A stretch of DNA of 64,000 bases from Pseudomonas tremae (GTDB lineage Bacteria > Pseudomonadota > Gammaproteobacteria > Pseudomonadales > Pseudomonadaceae). The stretch spans positions 1 to 64,000 of the forward strand of contig NZ_LJRO01000360.1 of the NCBI RefSeq assembly GCF_001401155.1, read 5' to 3'. Made by a program: the position numbers and the translations under genes. Under the pieces are notes generated by a model that searched no databases, was not told the DNA's origin, and saw only the letters and a list, made by a program, of their open reading frames with translations. This document shows, piece by piece, positions 46,301-53,497 of this stretch. Numbering within the stretch: the stretch's first letter is position 1; each line of letters starts with the position of its first letter.

Positions 46301-46605
46301 GCAATTTGGCTGGAGACAGGATACGTCTCTGTGTCGGTTTTACCGTCGCCACCGGCTGTCGGCCCCGTCTGGGCAACCAGGTTGGGGCATATCTCACGCT
46401 CGCAAAGCTTCCGTACGAATGTCTCGAACTCAAGCTCTTGGCTTCGATTGTTCAGGGTCTCGAAGTGGTACTCCAGCATGCAGCGATCGATAGTCGACTC
46501 CTGTAGCTTTACAGAGTCCGAGAACTGCTCTGGACGTCTCGCTCGCAGAAAGTCTTGCGGCTTGGGAGCAGTTATCTTGGTAGCCGATTGTTCCTTGTCC
46601 ATCAT
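43369..46605 (-). CDS. large island protein: nuclease-like N-terminus plus TPR-type repeats
   Basis: A 1078-residue protein. Residues 45-180 look like a restriction-endonuclease-type fold: an acidic helix (QELEFETFVRKLCE), TAGGDGKTDTE with Asp87 and Asp91, then WAFGVSTQKNWKAK with Lys124, and a phosphatase-like HGVQVTILDRTWLLDRAL. The (D/E)xK acid is not obvious (TQK), so it could be a variant or inactive. From about 210 to 700 there are helical repeats resembling tetratricopeptides (YTKRAIIYKELERDAAAVEHQFNIAVRVA and similar). The rest is a mixed domain of unknown type. AGGAG lies before two adjacent ATG codons; the second (46602) is equally likely. I infer a defence protein with a large sensor part. 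Confidence 0.75.
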   Translation of the reverse strand: MMDKEQSATKITAPKPQDFLRARRPEQFSDSVKLQESTIDRCMLEYHFETLNNRSQELEFETFVRKLCEREICPNLVAQTGPTAGGDGKTDTETYPVSSQIAFFWGLNEAPESERWAFGVSTQKNWKAKCTKDVESVMSTGRGYASIFCVSSRLIKNSLRAQHQDDLSKKHGVQVTILDRTWLLDRALQPKNQHLAIDHLGLTGSIESKIQIGPYDADKQIQLAEIEREIEQIEDPGRLTLSQVDLYTKRAIIYKELERDAAAVEHQFNIAVRVAKKFGTHRQHFDALYQLTWAAYWWLENADVFEETFEKAFGVAQETDNVEVWEKVVTLFNLVVTSHRDGKCTLDVVSLSATIRERLNSIANDADMISGALQAKTSLALLDLLAAENEEQVNNTFRTLGTIADSAHKLIGYPMARLVNLLEALDVAFGDLKAYEDLMDKLIDDAGARENSRIKADKYLRRGALSSDKKDYYRAIKCFGLSLYGLYNSESKTEMFAALYMLSHAYEKQGLLWAARGAALMAAYLVTGDALKEQRSSAKQAAIYQQLMWIEGQLGRLGQSLTWYHLAQLISQTLDEDPWTENQKMSYEALIGKLFLNANFSDIERLAWLPDKLNQLDLGLSADALLVCLGHEDKAGPEGEPIDLQFMNMWRSIDMGAPVATLDLYLDRWTTINSYILGCKVSVSFPVKSPCMELAQHLLAVLESFCAPMMVDHIASTLPAVNIDILLEDEDDFMLQHNFDTAAQVTSAEILCSPFSIAKLTDEQRDAIKQFYSEFCLHFVSIICPQVGWSRLEEMLRDDKALERAVVFNCNIGLDDYFMGRDAAPGIASHQDAALELHKPTRSVTWFQYHNIEPMVLRPKHDVSEERPKHPFQFSSLKHRELKISSLIQVSLWDQAGWRGVGFHGGGGEIPSIVFLFENPTVGARIFSNIAKTIGDKDSKNTLRIALIRGISKHNPAHYRVVVTNNLEQNDDDASSIHSALSRILTVTPDTSQNIDRFLSDYEHYKRCYVATVDAQGHPTHHLSTSGVVVLNAWEIDDNHLEISAIQPDDDVLIPEGVDDPPISRALARIRSPEGRKA

Positions 46606-46789
46606 CCACTCCTAAAAATGACCACTGGCATCGCCCGGCTACGATCAACGCTCCGGCCCTATGTCAGCGCAGGGCTCGGTGTCATCGTGATAGTGTGCGC
46701 GCACGATGCTTGGGAAAGTCCACGCATACTGGATGAGCGGACGGTCGTTTACACCAGCCTTACTTACCGAAGCTGATGGCTTGCCAGAT

Positions 46790-47503
46790 TTATGGTGCCG
46801 GCCTCTCGGGCTGCCAGAAATTACAGCTGAAGTTATTAAGGCCCCCACCATAGGGACTAGGCCTCACCGCGAATACCTCTGGCACAGCATCCCCATCGCC
46901 GCCATCGCGGAAGAACTCCCTCATCGAGAAGAGCGCCTGGGCCTTCAAACATTCCCACTCTCGGTAGCGACTGCCTTCAAGATCCCTCTCTACCTTTGCC
47001 GCGCTAGGTTTGCGCTTGGGCAGCGGCAAGGTGTAACTCGGCTGAGGGGAGAAATCGTAGACGAAAGTCACATAGCCGTGCTTCCAGTCTGCAGATGGCG
47101 ACGTTCGCCAGCGAAACGACACAGGCACCGATAGCCGCTTGCCGAGATGGAAAGGCGGCCTGATCTGATCATCGATGAAGAATAGCTCCCCCTCTTGGCG
47201 CTCAGTTTCGAGCCGGCCCTTCATTTGCTGCACCGCGTCAACGAGGTCACTGCCGGCGCGCAGCGCATCTTGCCCAGTCCGTTCACGCTTAGCATGGGCC
47301 TTGGACTTGCTGTACTCAGTGATCGCTTGGTGGAACGCACGAAGCTTGGCGCCCACGTAGGGGCCACAGTCACTGAGCCCGAGGCCGTGAATCGGCCCTA
47401 TACGCTCTTCATCTAGGCACTTGCGCACCGCTGCCCGAAGCACCGTCTCGTCAACGTCGCTGATTGCAGCTTGCTGATTACTAGGCAGGTTAATGTAAGT
47501 CAT
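46790..47503 (-). CDS. island protein of unknown function, 237 residues
   Basis: I do not recognise this protein. It is soluble and has an N-terminal helical part (LPSNQQAAISDVDETVLRAAVRKCLDEE, residues 5-32), a charged central helix, and a C-terminal beta-rich region with many aromatic residues (GYVTFVYDFSPQPSYTLPLPKRKP). ATG at 47503 is taken; a TTG two codons upstream is possible. It lies 185 bases from the large nuclease/TPR gene on the same strand and could belong with it, although the spacing is loose. Confidence 0.65.
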   Translation of the reverse strand: MTYINLPSNQQAAISDVDETVLRAAVRKCLDEERIGPIHGLGLSDCGPYVGAKLRAFHQAITEYSKSKAHAKRERTGQDALRAGSDLVDAVQQMKGRLETERQEGELFFIDDQIRPPFHLGKRLSVPVSFRWRTSPSADWKHGYVTFVYDFSPQPSYTLPLPKRKPSAAKVERDLEGSRYREWECLKAQALFSMREFFRDGGDGDAVPEVFAVRPSPYGGGLNNFSCNFWQPERPAP

Positions 47504-48040
47504 GACCAAAACTATCCTTGTAAAATGAGCCGGGATTTCTCCCCTTCCAGGGCTAAACTACTGGCAGTATGCCACCATATAGCATGGCTGCAGGCCGGCG
47601 GAAGCCCCCTTTAGGAAGGGGCGCCATTAGCTCAGGAACCTATGCGCAGACAGCGGGTGCATGGATATGGCTGCGTACTGCGCCTGTGATGAGGAGCTAG
47701 GGTCACCATCAGCCGACCTACAGTTCGTGAGAGGTGAGACGGGCCAGCAGGAGCCCACATCTCGGAGGCCATGTAGGCCTGAAGGCGCGTGTATAGCGCC
47801 AAAGAAAAAGCCGAGCATGAGCTCGGCTTTGAAAGAGGTAGGGCCGGAGCCCTATGACGCTTCAACAACCTAGAAGGTTGAGGGGTTAGCCGCTGCCTAA
47901 CCATCCCATTATTTGCCCTTTACGGACTGACCCTGGGAGGTGCTACGCGGGCCTCATCTGGATTTAACGAGCGGGGAGGCTCATGCACACTCGTAATCAA
48001 TAGTAGCGAAGGGGCTATCCCTTGTAAAGCCTTGTACGCA
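47504..48040. other. non-coding stretch with consecutive hairpins
   Basis: No open frame here has gene-like features. The right half holds the hairpin series listed separately (47741-47902). The remainder, including the 135 bases before the phosphoribosyltransferase stop, shows nothing I can name. Confidence 0.6.
47741..47902. ncRNA. candidate structured RNA: seven consecutive hairpins
   Basis: Perfect stems follow each other: GGGC/GCCC (47741-47755), AGGCC/GGCCT (47766-47780), GGCGC/GCGCC (47784-47800), AAAGCCGAGC/GCTCGGCTTT (47807-47830), TAGGGC/GCCCTA (47839-47854), CAACC/GGTTG (47866-47880) and GGTTAG/CTAACC (47884-47902). Loops are 4-8 bases. The 10-base stem could be a bidirectional terminator, with A/T ends, but a terminator does not explain the others. 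There is no reverse transcriptase nearby, so a retron is not supported. The strand is unknown. Confidence 0.4.
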
Positions 48041-48805
48041 TCACACGTCGCTGAACAGGCACACGGCTTCCACTGAAGTGACGCCATTCATTGCTCGGAC
48101 GATCTCTTTGGCCACCGTGAGCGTTCGCCCCGTGGCCAAGAGGTCGTCAACCAACACGACGCGTCCGGTAACGCTACCACGAAATGCTGGGTTGCGCTGG
48201 AGCGGCGTGAACAGGTGCCGATACTCGACCGGGATCACCTTGAGTGGAAAGCCGTCCTGCATCTTCAGCCTGAATTGAAGCTTTTTTCGCTCCTCGATAC
48301 TGATATCGCCGTTGTCTTCAGCCTTTCGGATCATGTCGAAGGCTTCCATTTTGGACGACTTTACGAAGACGTCATGGGCCAATTCAGCATTGAGCACCGA
48401 GGCGCATCGCGACGCTACGATGCGGCTCAAACTATAGCCTGACGGCATATACACCACCGTGTCGGCTTGGGTTTGTGCGGCAATCAACGCCAGGATCCCG
48501 CTACCGCTCTGTGCCAGGCGCTTGATAGAGGTGATATTGGTCGTGAGCCCGTCTTTGCCTTTGAGAGCGTACAGGAGGGGGCAGTTGTCGCCGATCAGGC
48601 TGGCCTTCCGATCCCGACTCCTTTTTGCAGAAGATTTGATCCGGGTGAAAAGAGAAGTGACCTTTAGCCCGCACTCCCGGATGTCCGTTTTGGGGTTGCC
48701 ATCCACAGTGGTGATCAAATGATCCCTGACGGCGTGGTCAACCGTGACCAGGTTCTGCGTGACGACAAGTCCCAAAGGTCTACCCCGAACAAATGGTGGT
48801 GGCAA
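48041..48805 (-). CDS. type I phosphoribosyltransferase-like protein
   Basis: A protein of up to 254 residues with the PRPP-binding signature VVLVDDLLATGRTL near residue 217-230, preceded by a beta-alpha core (ALIAAQTQADTVVYMPSGYSL and VFVKSSKMEAF). The N-terminal half differs from ComF and from purine or pyrimidine salvage enzymes. Type I PRTase domains also occur as a predicted effector class in bacterial conflict systems (PRTase-CE). The start is uncertain: the TTG at 48805 has no ribosome site, and a TTG at 48775 is preceded by GGGG. The substrate is unknown. Confidence 0.75.
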   Translation of the reverse strand: MPPPFVRGRPLGLVVTQNLVTVDHAVRDHLITTVDGNPKTDIRECGLKVTSLFTRIKSSAKRSRDRKASLIGDNCPLLYALKGKDGLTTNITSIKRLAQSGSGILALIAAQTQADTVVYMPSGYSLSRIVASRCASVLNAELAHDVFVKSSKMEAFDMIRKAEDNGDISIEERKKLQFRLKMQDGFPLKVIPVEYRHLFTPLQRNPAFRGSVTGRVVLVDDLLATGRTLTVAKEIVRAMNGVTSVEAVCLFSDV

Positions 48806-49153
48806 AGCTAGCCATCATAATGCCAGGCAAGCTTGGCGGCTAGCAGGCACAGTCGTCCAACCGCGTGCTCAGTCAACGACCCACCCCCACCGTATTTGCA
48901 ACCGATGCCGGCCTTGCTTCAACTGAAAAACTCGCGGTTACCGTCATCCAACATCCCGCTACCCGCATTACCTATCAGCCGCTACCCGAGGGCCAAACAC
49001 CGATTCAGATCACTTCGATTTTTTGATGAGGTAGCTACTGACCGAGGCGCACAGAGGGATCGACGCCGAACCCGGCCTGAAGACTGCGCCTTCAACCCGC
49101 AGCGGTCGATTTAGGTCACGACCGACGAGGAGTGGCCTCAGGTCTTGTCCGAA
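48806..49153. other. non-coding stretch between PRTase and HNH genes
   Basis: This 348-base stretch has an inverted pair GCTAGCC / GGCTAGC near 48808-48841, close to the PRTase start. An open frame at 48833-49114 on the plus strand is Pro/Arg-rich shadow sequence and I do not call it a gene. Nothing else is recognised. Confidence 0.5.
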
Positions 49154-50338
49154 CTAGAAGTGAAGCGCATCGTCACTCTCTTCATCGTCCTTAGGATCGA
49201 AATCTTCCAATTCCTCATCCTCATCCTCATCCTCATCCTCATGACCTATCAGGCCGCTTTGATAGAGGCCAATCTCATACATCCTCGACTTCAACTCTTC
49301 ATGGGCGCTGCGAATCGCCAAGACGGTAGCCCCGAGATGCAACACACCGTTGAGATCTCGCTGTAGCTTGTTCACGCGCAAGAGACAGCCCAAGGTGTGC
49401 ACGCCAAAAAGCCACTCGGTTCGTGCTGAGCCGGACGTTCCTTCATTCCTATCGAAGACGAAAGTGATTTCGACTTTGTTGACGCGTCGTCGCCCCCGAA
49501 CCATGTCCGCGCCGGAGCCGTCAGGAGGCATATCCGTGAAATGATAGGAGCTCTGTACGAACACTAGGTCACCAGGGGTGACCAGAATATCGAGCGTGCT
49601 CCGATCCAAGTCATCCGAAATGTTTCTGACACAGCCATGATCCACGGCGGCCCGCAACATGTTGCTCATGTAACGGTACAGGCTGTGCGAGGGTGCCTGA
49701 CCGACGTACAGAAGACCCTCTCTGGCGCAAAGGTAACCGTCCTCGTCACAGACCCCATTGCGAAGAGCCGCTTGAAATCCCTGTAGCTGAGTGACATCGA
49801 CTCCAACATGTCCAGCGATTTCAAGAATCCTGAGGTGATTGAAGTACCACCACTGGCAACTCATTAGCTGAGTGGCTTTGAATATGGCCAAGGGATCGAG
49901 CCGGCTCACATCCTGTTCCCACACCGCCTTATCCGCCTTGAGCCGATCAGCGGTGAGCGTAAGCTCCAGAGCATGCGTGGAATGCGCCTCCCCATGATGG
50001 ATAGAGCAAAGGACTGCGAGGTTGGCCGGCGAGTGATCGCGACTTTCCGCCCATGATTTGATGTGATGAACGATGACCGGGCGCTCAGCGTCTCGACAGA
50101 CACAGCAAACCCAGCGATTGTCGTAAAGGGTCTTGATGAGGACATCCAGTGGTACCGGTGGCCTGCCTTTCCCGAGGATCTTGGGCACGACCGATTCACT
50201 GAGCCCCAGCTCCAGCAGTTTCTCCGGACGTTGTAATTGAAGCTTCGCGAGTGTCCATTTCTCTTCCCTCAGCCTCCTGGCCAACGCACTGTCTACCCCT
50301 CGTGCCATGAGGGCCCGTTCAACTGGATTTCTAGTCAC
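49154..50338 (-). CDS. HNH endonuclease, island type
   Basis: A 394-residue protein with an N-terminal region starting TRNPVERALMARGVDSALARRL that resembles a family of HNH proteins found in Pseudomonas. The HNH core spans about residues 98-140: CCVCRDAERPVIVHHIKSWA with the metal-binding Cys pair and His-His, then NLAVLCSIHHGEAHS. The rest is a longer domain with mixed structure, and the C-terminus ends in a strongly acidic tail (EDEDEDEDEELEDFD). GTG at 50338 has GGAA upstream and gives this start; an in-frame GTG at 50404 is possible. Likely a DNA-cleaving defence protein, acting alone or with a neighbour. Confidence 0.8.
   Translation of the reverse strand: MTRNPVERALMARGVDSALARRLREEKWTLAKLQLQRPEKLLELGLSESVVPKILGKGRPPVPLDVLIKTLYDNRWVCCVCRDAERPVIVHHIKSWAESRDHSPANLAVLCSIHHGEAHSTHALELTLTADRLKADKAVWEQDVSRLDPLAIFKATQLMSCQWWYFNHLRILEIAGHVGVDVTQLQGFQAALRNGVCDEDGYLCAREGLLYVGQAPSHSLYRYMSNMLRAAVDHGCVRNISDDLDRSTLDILVTPGDLVFVQSSYHFTDMPPDGSGADMVRGRRRVNKVEITFVFDRNEGTSGSARTEWLFGVHTLGCLLRVNKLQRDLNGVLHLGATVLAIRSAHEELKSRMYEIGLYQSGLIGHEDEDEDEDEELEDFDPKDDEESDDALHF
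49212..49241. repeat. five tandem copies of a hexanucleotide
   Basis: TCCTCA is repeated five times without mismatch, inside the 3' end of the HNH gene; each unit codes Glu-Asp on the minus strand. A six-base unit keeps the frame when it gains or loses copies, so the acidic tail can vary in length. Confidence 0.9.
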
Positions 50339-50549
50339 GAGCTCGATTCCGTTTTGAGATCGGTGCAAGATTAACCCATAGCAATGTAAGCGTACGGCGA
50401 ACACACCTTCAGAATCCCCAAATTAAGGCCCAGATCGTCAGTCCAGTTTTCCATTCAAAGCCCTAAGCCGCTATGCTAGCTCCCCAACAACCCACCTGCA
50501 GGCTCAGCACTCCGCGTTGGCCAGCCCCCTCAGTACATAGGAGTTGGAC

Positions 50550-51413
50550 ATGGCGAAGGTGTTTGCTTTAGACCAAAATTTCTTCCGAAGCGGTGAGCTC
50601 GAATCTTTAATTGCGGCTGATCCGACTGCAAAATTCGTAGTGCTGGACATCGCGCTGCTGGAGATGGCTAAAGGGGACGAGTGGATGAAAATCATGCGGC
50701 GCTCATTGGAGATTTTGAGCAAAAGGCCCGGACGTATTTTGGCTTCAATCTCTCTAGGGGAGGCGCTGCGGTACGAACTGGAAACGCTGGATCGCGCGCC
50801 CCTCAACATGATTTGCAAGGAGTCGACTCGTTACGTACGGGCCCTGGCGACCGAACTTGCGGCCAATGATCCCGCAGCGCCAACCATCAGGCAGTTCCGT
50901 GCCCGGCTTCCTGCTGTTCAGAATGACCTAAGCCACGACGAGCTTGATCACAGCAAAAACCTGAAGCGCTTGCAAGACATGACGACTAAGGTGAAAGAGT
51001 TTTTGAAACCAGCGGGAATGAAGGTGGTCAAACAACCAGATTTTCCAACCATTGAACGGCTGGCATTGGTCTACTTCATCGCCTCGATTCTGGCCAAGGA
51101 TGAGTTGGTTGCGCGAGGACACCTGCCAGTTCGCGTCAAACGGTTCTTGAAAGGTAATCCCCTATATTTCCGCTATTACCTCACTCTCGTCCGCCATGGC
51201 TTGGAGTGGGCAATAAAAGGAGGTATTGAGAACTACACCCCCCAGAAAGCGACTAATGATACCTTTGATCAGGAGTACGTCGTGGCAGGGTCTTTTTTTG
51301 ACGACCTACTGTCGTGCGAAAAGCGGGTAATTGTAGCGAATCAAGAGCTGCGTTTCATGCTGTCCATCAAGAATCCGGGTGGTATCACCCTACCATTCAG
51401 TCGAGCCGAGTAG
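50550..51413 (+). CDS. PIN-like domain protein
   Basis: A 287-residue protein with the outline of a PIN-type nuclease: Asp8 in VFALDQNFFR, VVLDIALLEMAKGDEW with Asp33 and Glu38, and a late acidic strand (NDTFDQEYVVAGSFFDDL) near 240-258. The helical middle is long for VapC toxins, so it belongs to the larger PIN-like conflict type rather than a classic toxin-antitoxin pair. GGAG lies 6-7 bases before ATG; the TTG six bases upstream is not used. No small antitoxin gene is adjacent. It is divergent from the HNH gene. Confidence 0.7.
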   Translation: MAKVFALDQNFFRSGELESLIAADPTAKFVVLDIALLEMAKGDEWMKIMRRSLEILSKRPGRILASISLGEALRYELETLDRAPLNMICKESTRYVRALATELAANDPAAPTIRQFRARLPAVQNDLSHDELDHSKNLKRLQDMTTKVKEFLKPAGMKVVKQPDFPTIERLALVYFIASILAKDELVARGHLPVRVKRFLKGNPLYFRYYLTLVRHGLEWAIKGGIENYTPQKATNDTFDQEYVVAGSFFDDLLSCEKRVIVANQELRFMLSIKNPGGITLPFSRAE

Positions 51414-52292
51414 CTCATCCTATAAGACACCTAACTCGCGCCCGCGACAGGTTGGCAGCAGATCCTTGGAGGACTGGCGGCAAAGATTACTCAGCTATGA
51501 GGGAAGGGTGGTCGCACGCGGTAAGCGGGTGATGAACACACCATGGCCTTCGGCGATTGCGTCAGGAAGATGTGTTGGCCGGACGGATACATAGCAATGC
51601 GCGCCACTGCTTGAGCTATCGGAGGTCATTTGCAGTACAAGAAAGTGCCCCCTCACACCCATGGAGTTCGCGGAGATGATTCGCGGCCAGTCGCTACCCC
51701 TCGTAGCCTGGGATACCCACGCGCCAACCAAGCATTTCGATACTTTGCACGCAAGAAGGCTGTGACGGAAGCTTACAGACCCCTGTTGGCTGACACGGGT
51801 GTAATTTCAGGCGGACTGATCCCAGCAAAAGAGCCTTATCGGTTTGACGTCAAAGCGTAAGCAGCAGCCTGCGGCTGCAAAGAGAAGCAACGACTCCCCC
51901 CTAGGCCCCGGCTGCACCATTCTAGTCTCTTACACTGTCTCAGTCCCCAAAACCGTGCCACTGAAAAGCCGTGAAAAACAGAAGTAAAAGCCCGAGGTGT
52001 CCAGTGAGAAAAACGGTGTCCGCGCCACTGCAGCTTTTCTTTTGCTCTCAAATATAAGAACTCCGTCTCGTTTAAAATTTTTCAAGGGGGTGGGGGGTCA
52101 AAAAAGATCATTATGCCGACGAACGGTAGAAAATTGGCGAAATCGCGATGCTGAATGGCCTAGCGATGGCCATGACCTAGATGCGCCGATGCACTGCTTG
52201 CCGTTCTTAACGGGGGCTCGCCTGAGCGCGGCAACGTCAAGACCATGACAAGAACTACGAGATGTCGGCAATACATGGCTTAGACGAGCATC
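51414..52292. other. gene-poor stretch, 879 bases
   Basis: Several short open frames exist (the longest about 76 codons, 51630-51860), but none has a ribosome site with a family-like protein. A hairpin GCAGC-CTGCG-GCTGC-type element lies near 51863-51878. The composition is uneven, with an A/T-rich part near 52050-52130 that includes a run GGGGGTGGGGGG. It may hold decayed genes. Confidence 0.5.
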
Positions 52293-52904
52293 TTAAGGTT
52301 CGAGACTGTTGAGGCCCCTTAGATGAAGGCTCAAGTTAAATGAAGCGGGTACCTTGACGTTGAAGACTTCTGCCGCCTGGAGCCTCACGTTGGAAAGTTC
52401 AGACCCTGTAAAGTCGCAGCCGTTGAGAACGCACTTGCGCAGGTCGGCATTTTTGAACGAGCCTTCCCTGTAGTTTCCGGTCATCATCATTGAGCCGGCG
52501 AGCTTGCAGTCGTCAAAAACGGCATGGTCTGCCACGACCTGCAGAAGGTCACTCTGCAACAGATTGCTTTTCTCGAAACTCGCCCAGCTCAGCTTTGCCC
52601 CCTGCAAGCTGACCCTCTTCATTGAGCATGAGTGAAAAGTGCTGTAGCTCAAATCTGAGAACGTCAATGAGACGCCGTCGAGCGACTCCTTCAACACGCA
52701 TAGCCCGCGAAGATCATCCAGGACATCAGGATAGGGGGCTGGAACGCTAACAGCCGGCAAGTCCTTCAAGAGCTCAGGCCAGTCAAGCTGATGCGCACGG
52801 AGCGCCCCCAGGAGGGCCTGCTTCACTTTTTGGCCTACCTCGGATCTCCATCGATCTTGGAGCTCCGAAATTTCGCTGCACGATAGTTTCTGTTCGCTTT
52901 CCAT
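52293..52904 (-). CDS. pentapeptide-repeat protein
   Basis: A 203-residue protein. After a helical N-terminus (ISELQDRWRSEVGQKVKQAL) it carries about 12 pentapeptide units in the A(D/N)LxX pattern between residues 70 and 180 (for example LTFSDLSYSTF, LRKCVLNGCDFTGSELSNV). These proteins form a right-handed beta-helix and are often DNA-mimic or scaffold proteins. Its gene overlaps the ADP-ribosyltransferase-like gene by 70 bases in a different frame, so the two are coupled; an immunity or antitoxin role is possible but not shown. Confidence 0.75.
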   Translation of the reverse strand: MESEQKLSCSEISELQDRWRSEVGQKVKQALLGALRAHQLDWPELLKDLPAVSVPAPYPDVLDDLRGLCVLKESLDGVSLTFSDLSYSTFHSCSMKRVSLQGAKLSWASFEKSNLLQSDLLQVVADHAVFDDCKLAGSMMMTGNYREGSFKNADLRKCVLNGCDFTGSELSNVRLQAAEVFNVKVPASFNLSLHLRGLNSLEP

Positions 52905-53419
52905 TCACCCAACTCCAAACACCGTCTGCCCTTGACCACTGGTGCTGCGCGCCTGATCATTGCCGGTGAGATTCTGGAGTGGATTGCACATTCCAACTCA
53001 CCAGGGAACGGGGCGCCTGTAAAGCCAGCCGGTGTTGGGACAATCCCCTCAAGCAATTGCTCCACATCCCACCCGGACAGCTCGCCCAGTTCGTATACCC
53101 AACCGTCCTCCTCAGCCCAATAGATAGCCCCCTGTCCTTGTGAATGCGAAATCACCGACCTTTCAGTCGTACCACGAAACGCTGAGTCCTGCCCCCGCCT
53201 GGCATGCCGAAGCAAATCAGCGCAGTAGCCCTTAATAGGCAGGCCGAATTCAAAAGCGCTCTGCGGAGCGACGTGGGCGGTTCCGTAGAAGCGATCGCCT
53301 ATGCCCTGCGGCGATACCCTAGTTCCGTTTGGAAGCTTGGCCAACAACTTTATAATTGGTTGGGAGCGATCGCATGTGCAACATGTATCATCACAAATCG
53401 TCTTAGTGTTCTGATCCAT
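52835..53419 (-). CDS. probable ADP-ribosyltransferase (R-S-E type)
   Basis: A 194-residue protein whose motif order fits the pertussis/heat-labile toxin class. Arg43 in GDRFYGTAHV is the candidate NAD-binding Arg; GYCADLLRHARRGQDSAFRGTT (about 64-85) carries the Ser/Thr strand; and GWVYELGELSG is followed by PFPGELECAI with the catalytic ExE pair Glu141/Glu143. The N-terminus is Cys-rich and has no signal peptide. The Ser-Thr-Ser motif is changed to RGTT. No hrp box or secretion signal is visible upstream, so it may act inside the cell as an effector of a defence or toxin-immunity pair with the pentapeptide protein. The family call is mine, by motif, and needs a profile search. Confidence 0.55.
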   Translation of the reverse strand: MDQNTKTICDDTCCTCDRSQPIIKLLAKLPNGTRVSPQGIGDRFYGTAHVAPQSAFEFGLPIKGYCADLLRHARRGQDSAFRGTTERSVISHSQGQGAIYWAEEDGWVYELGELSGWDVEQLLEGIVPTPAGFTGAPFPGELECAIHSRISPAMIRRAAPVVKGRRCLELGEWKANRNYRAAKFRSSKIDGDPR

Positions 53420-53497
53420 CGTCTACTCGAAAGCTTTATTCTGGGTCATTGCTAAACCCCGCTAGTTTCTGAAAGTTTGAAAGGCGTCATGCCCCCA

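Noticed and set aside
47741..47902. Retron or integron attC site
   Set aside because: No reverse transcriptase or integrase is near, and the paired attC core motifs (RYYYAAC ... GTTRRRY) are not present in the right order.
48833..49114. 93-codon plus-strand open frame
   Set aside because: Pro/Arg-rich sequence of the kind made by shadow frames; no start signal.
49212..49241. CRISPR or satellite array
   Set aside because: Units are six bases long without spacers and lie in a coding frame.
51630..51860. 76-codon open frame
   Set aside because: Starts at TTG without a ribosome site, and the product has no recognisable features.
53420..53497. hrp box that would make the ADP-ribosyltransferase-like protein a type III effector
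   Set aside because: No GGAACC-N15/16-CCAC pattern was found upstream.
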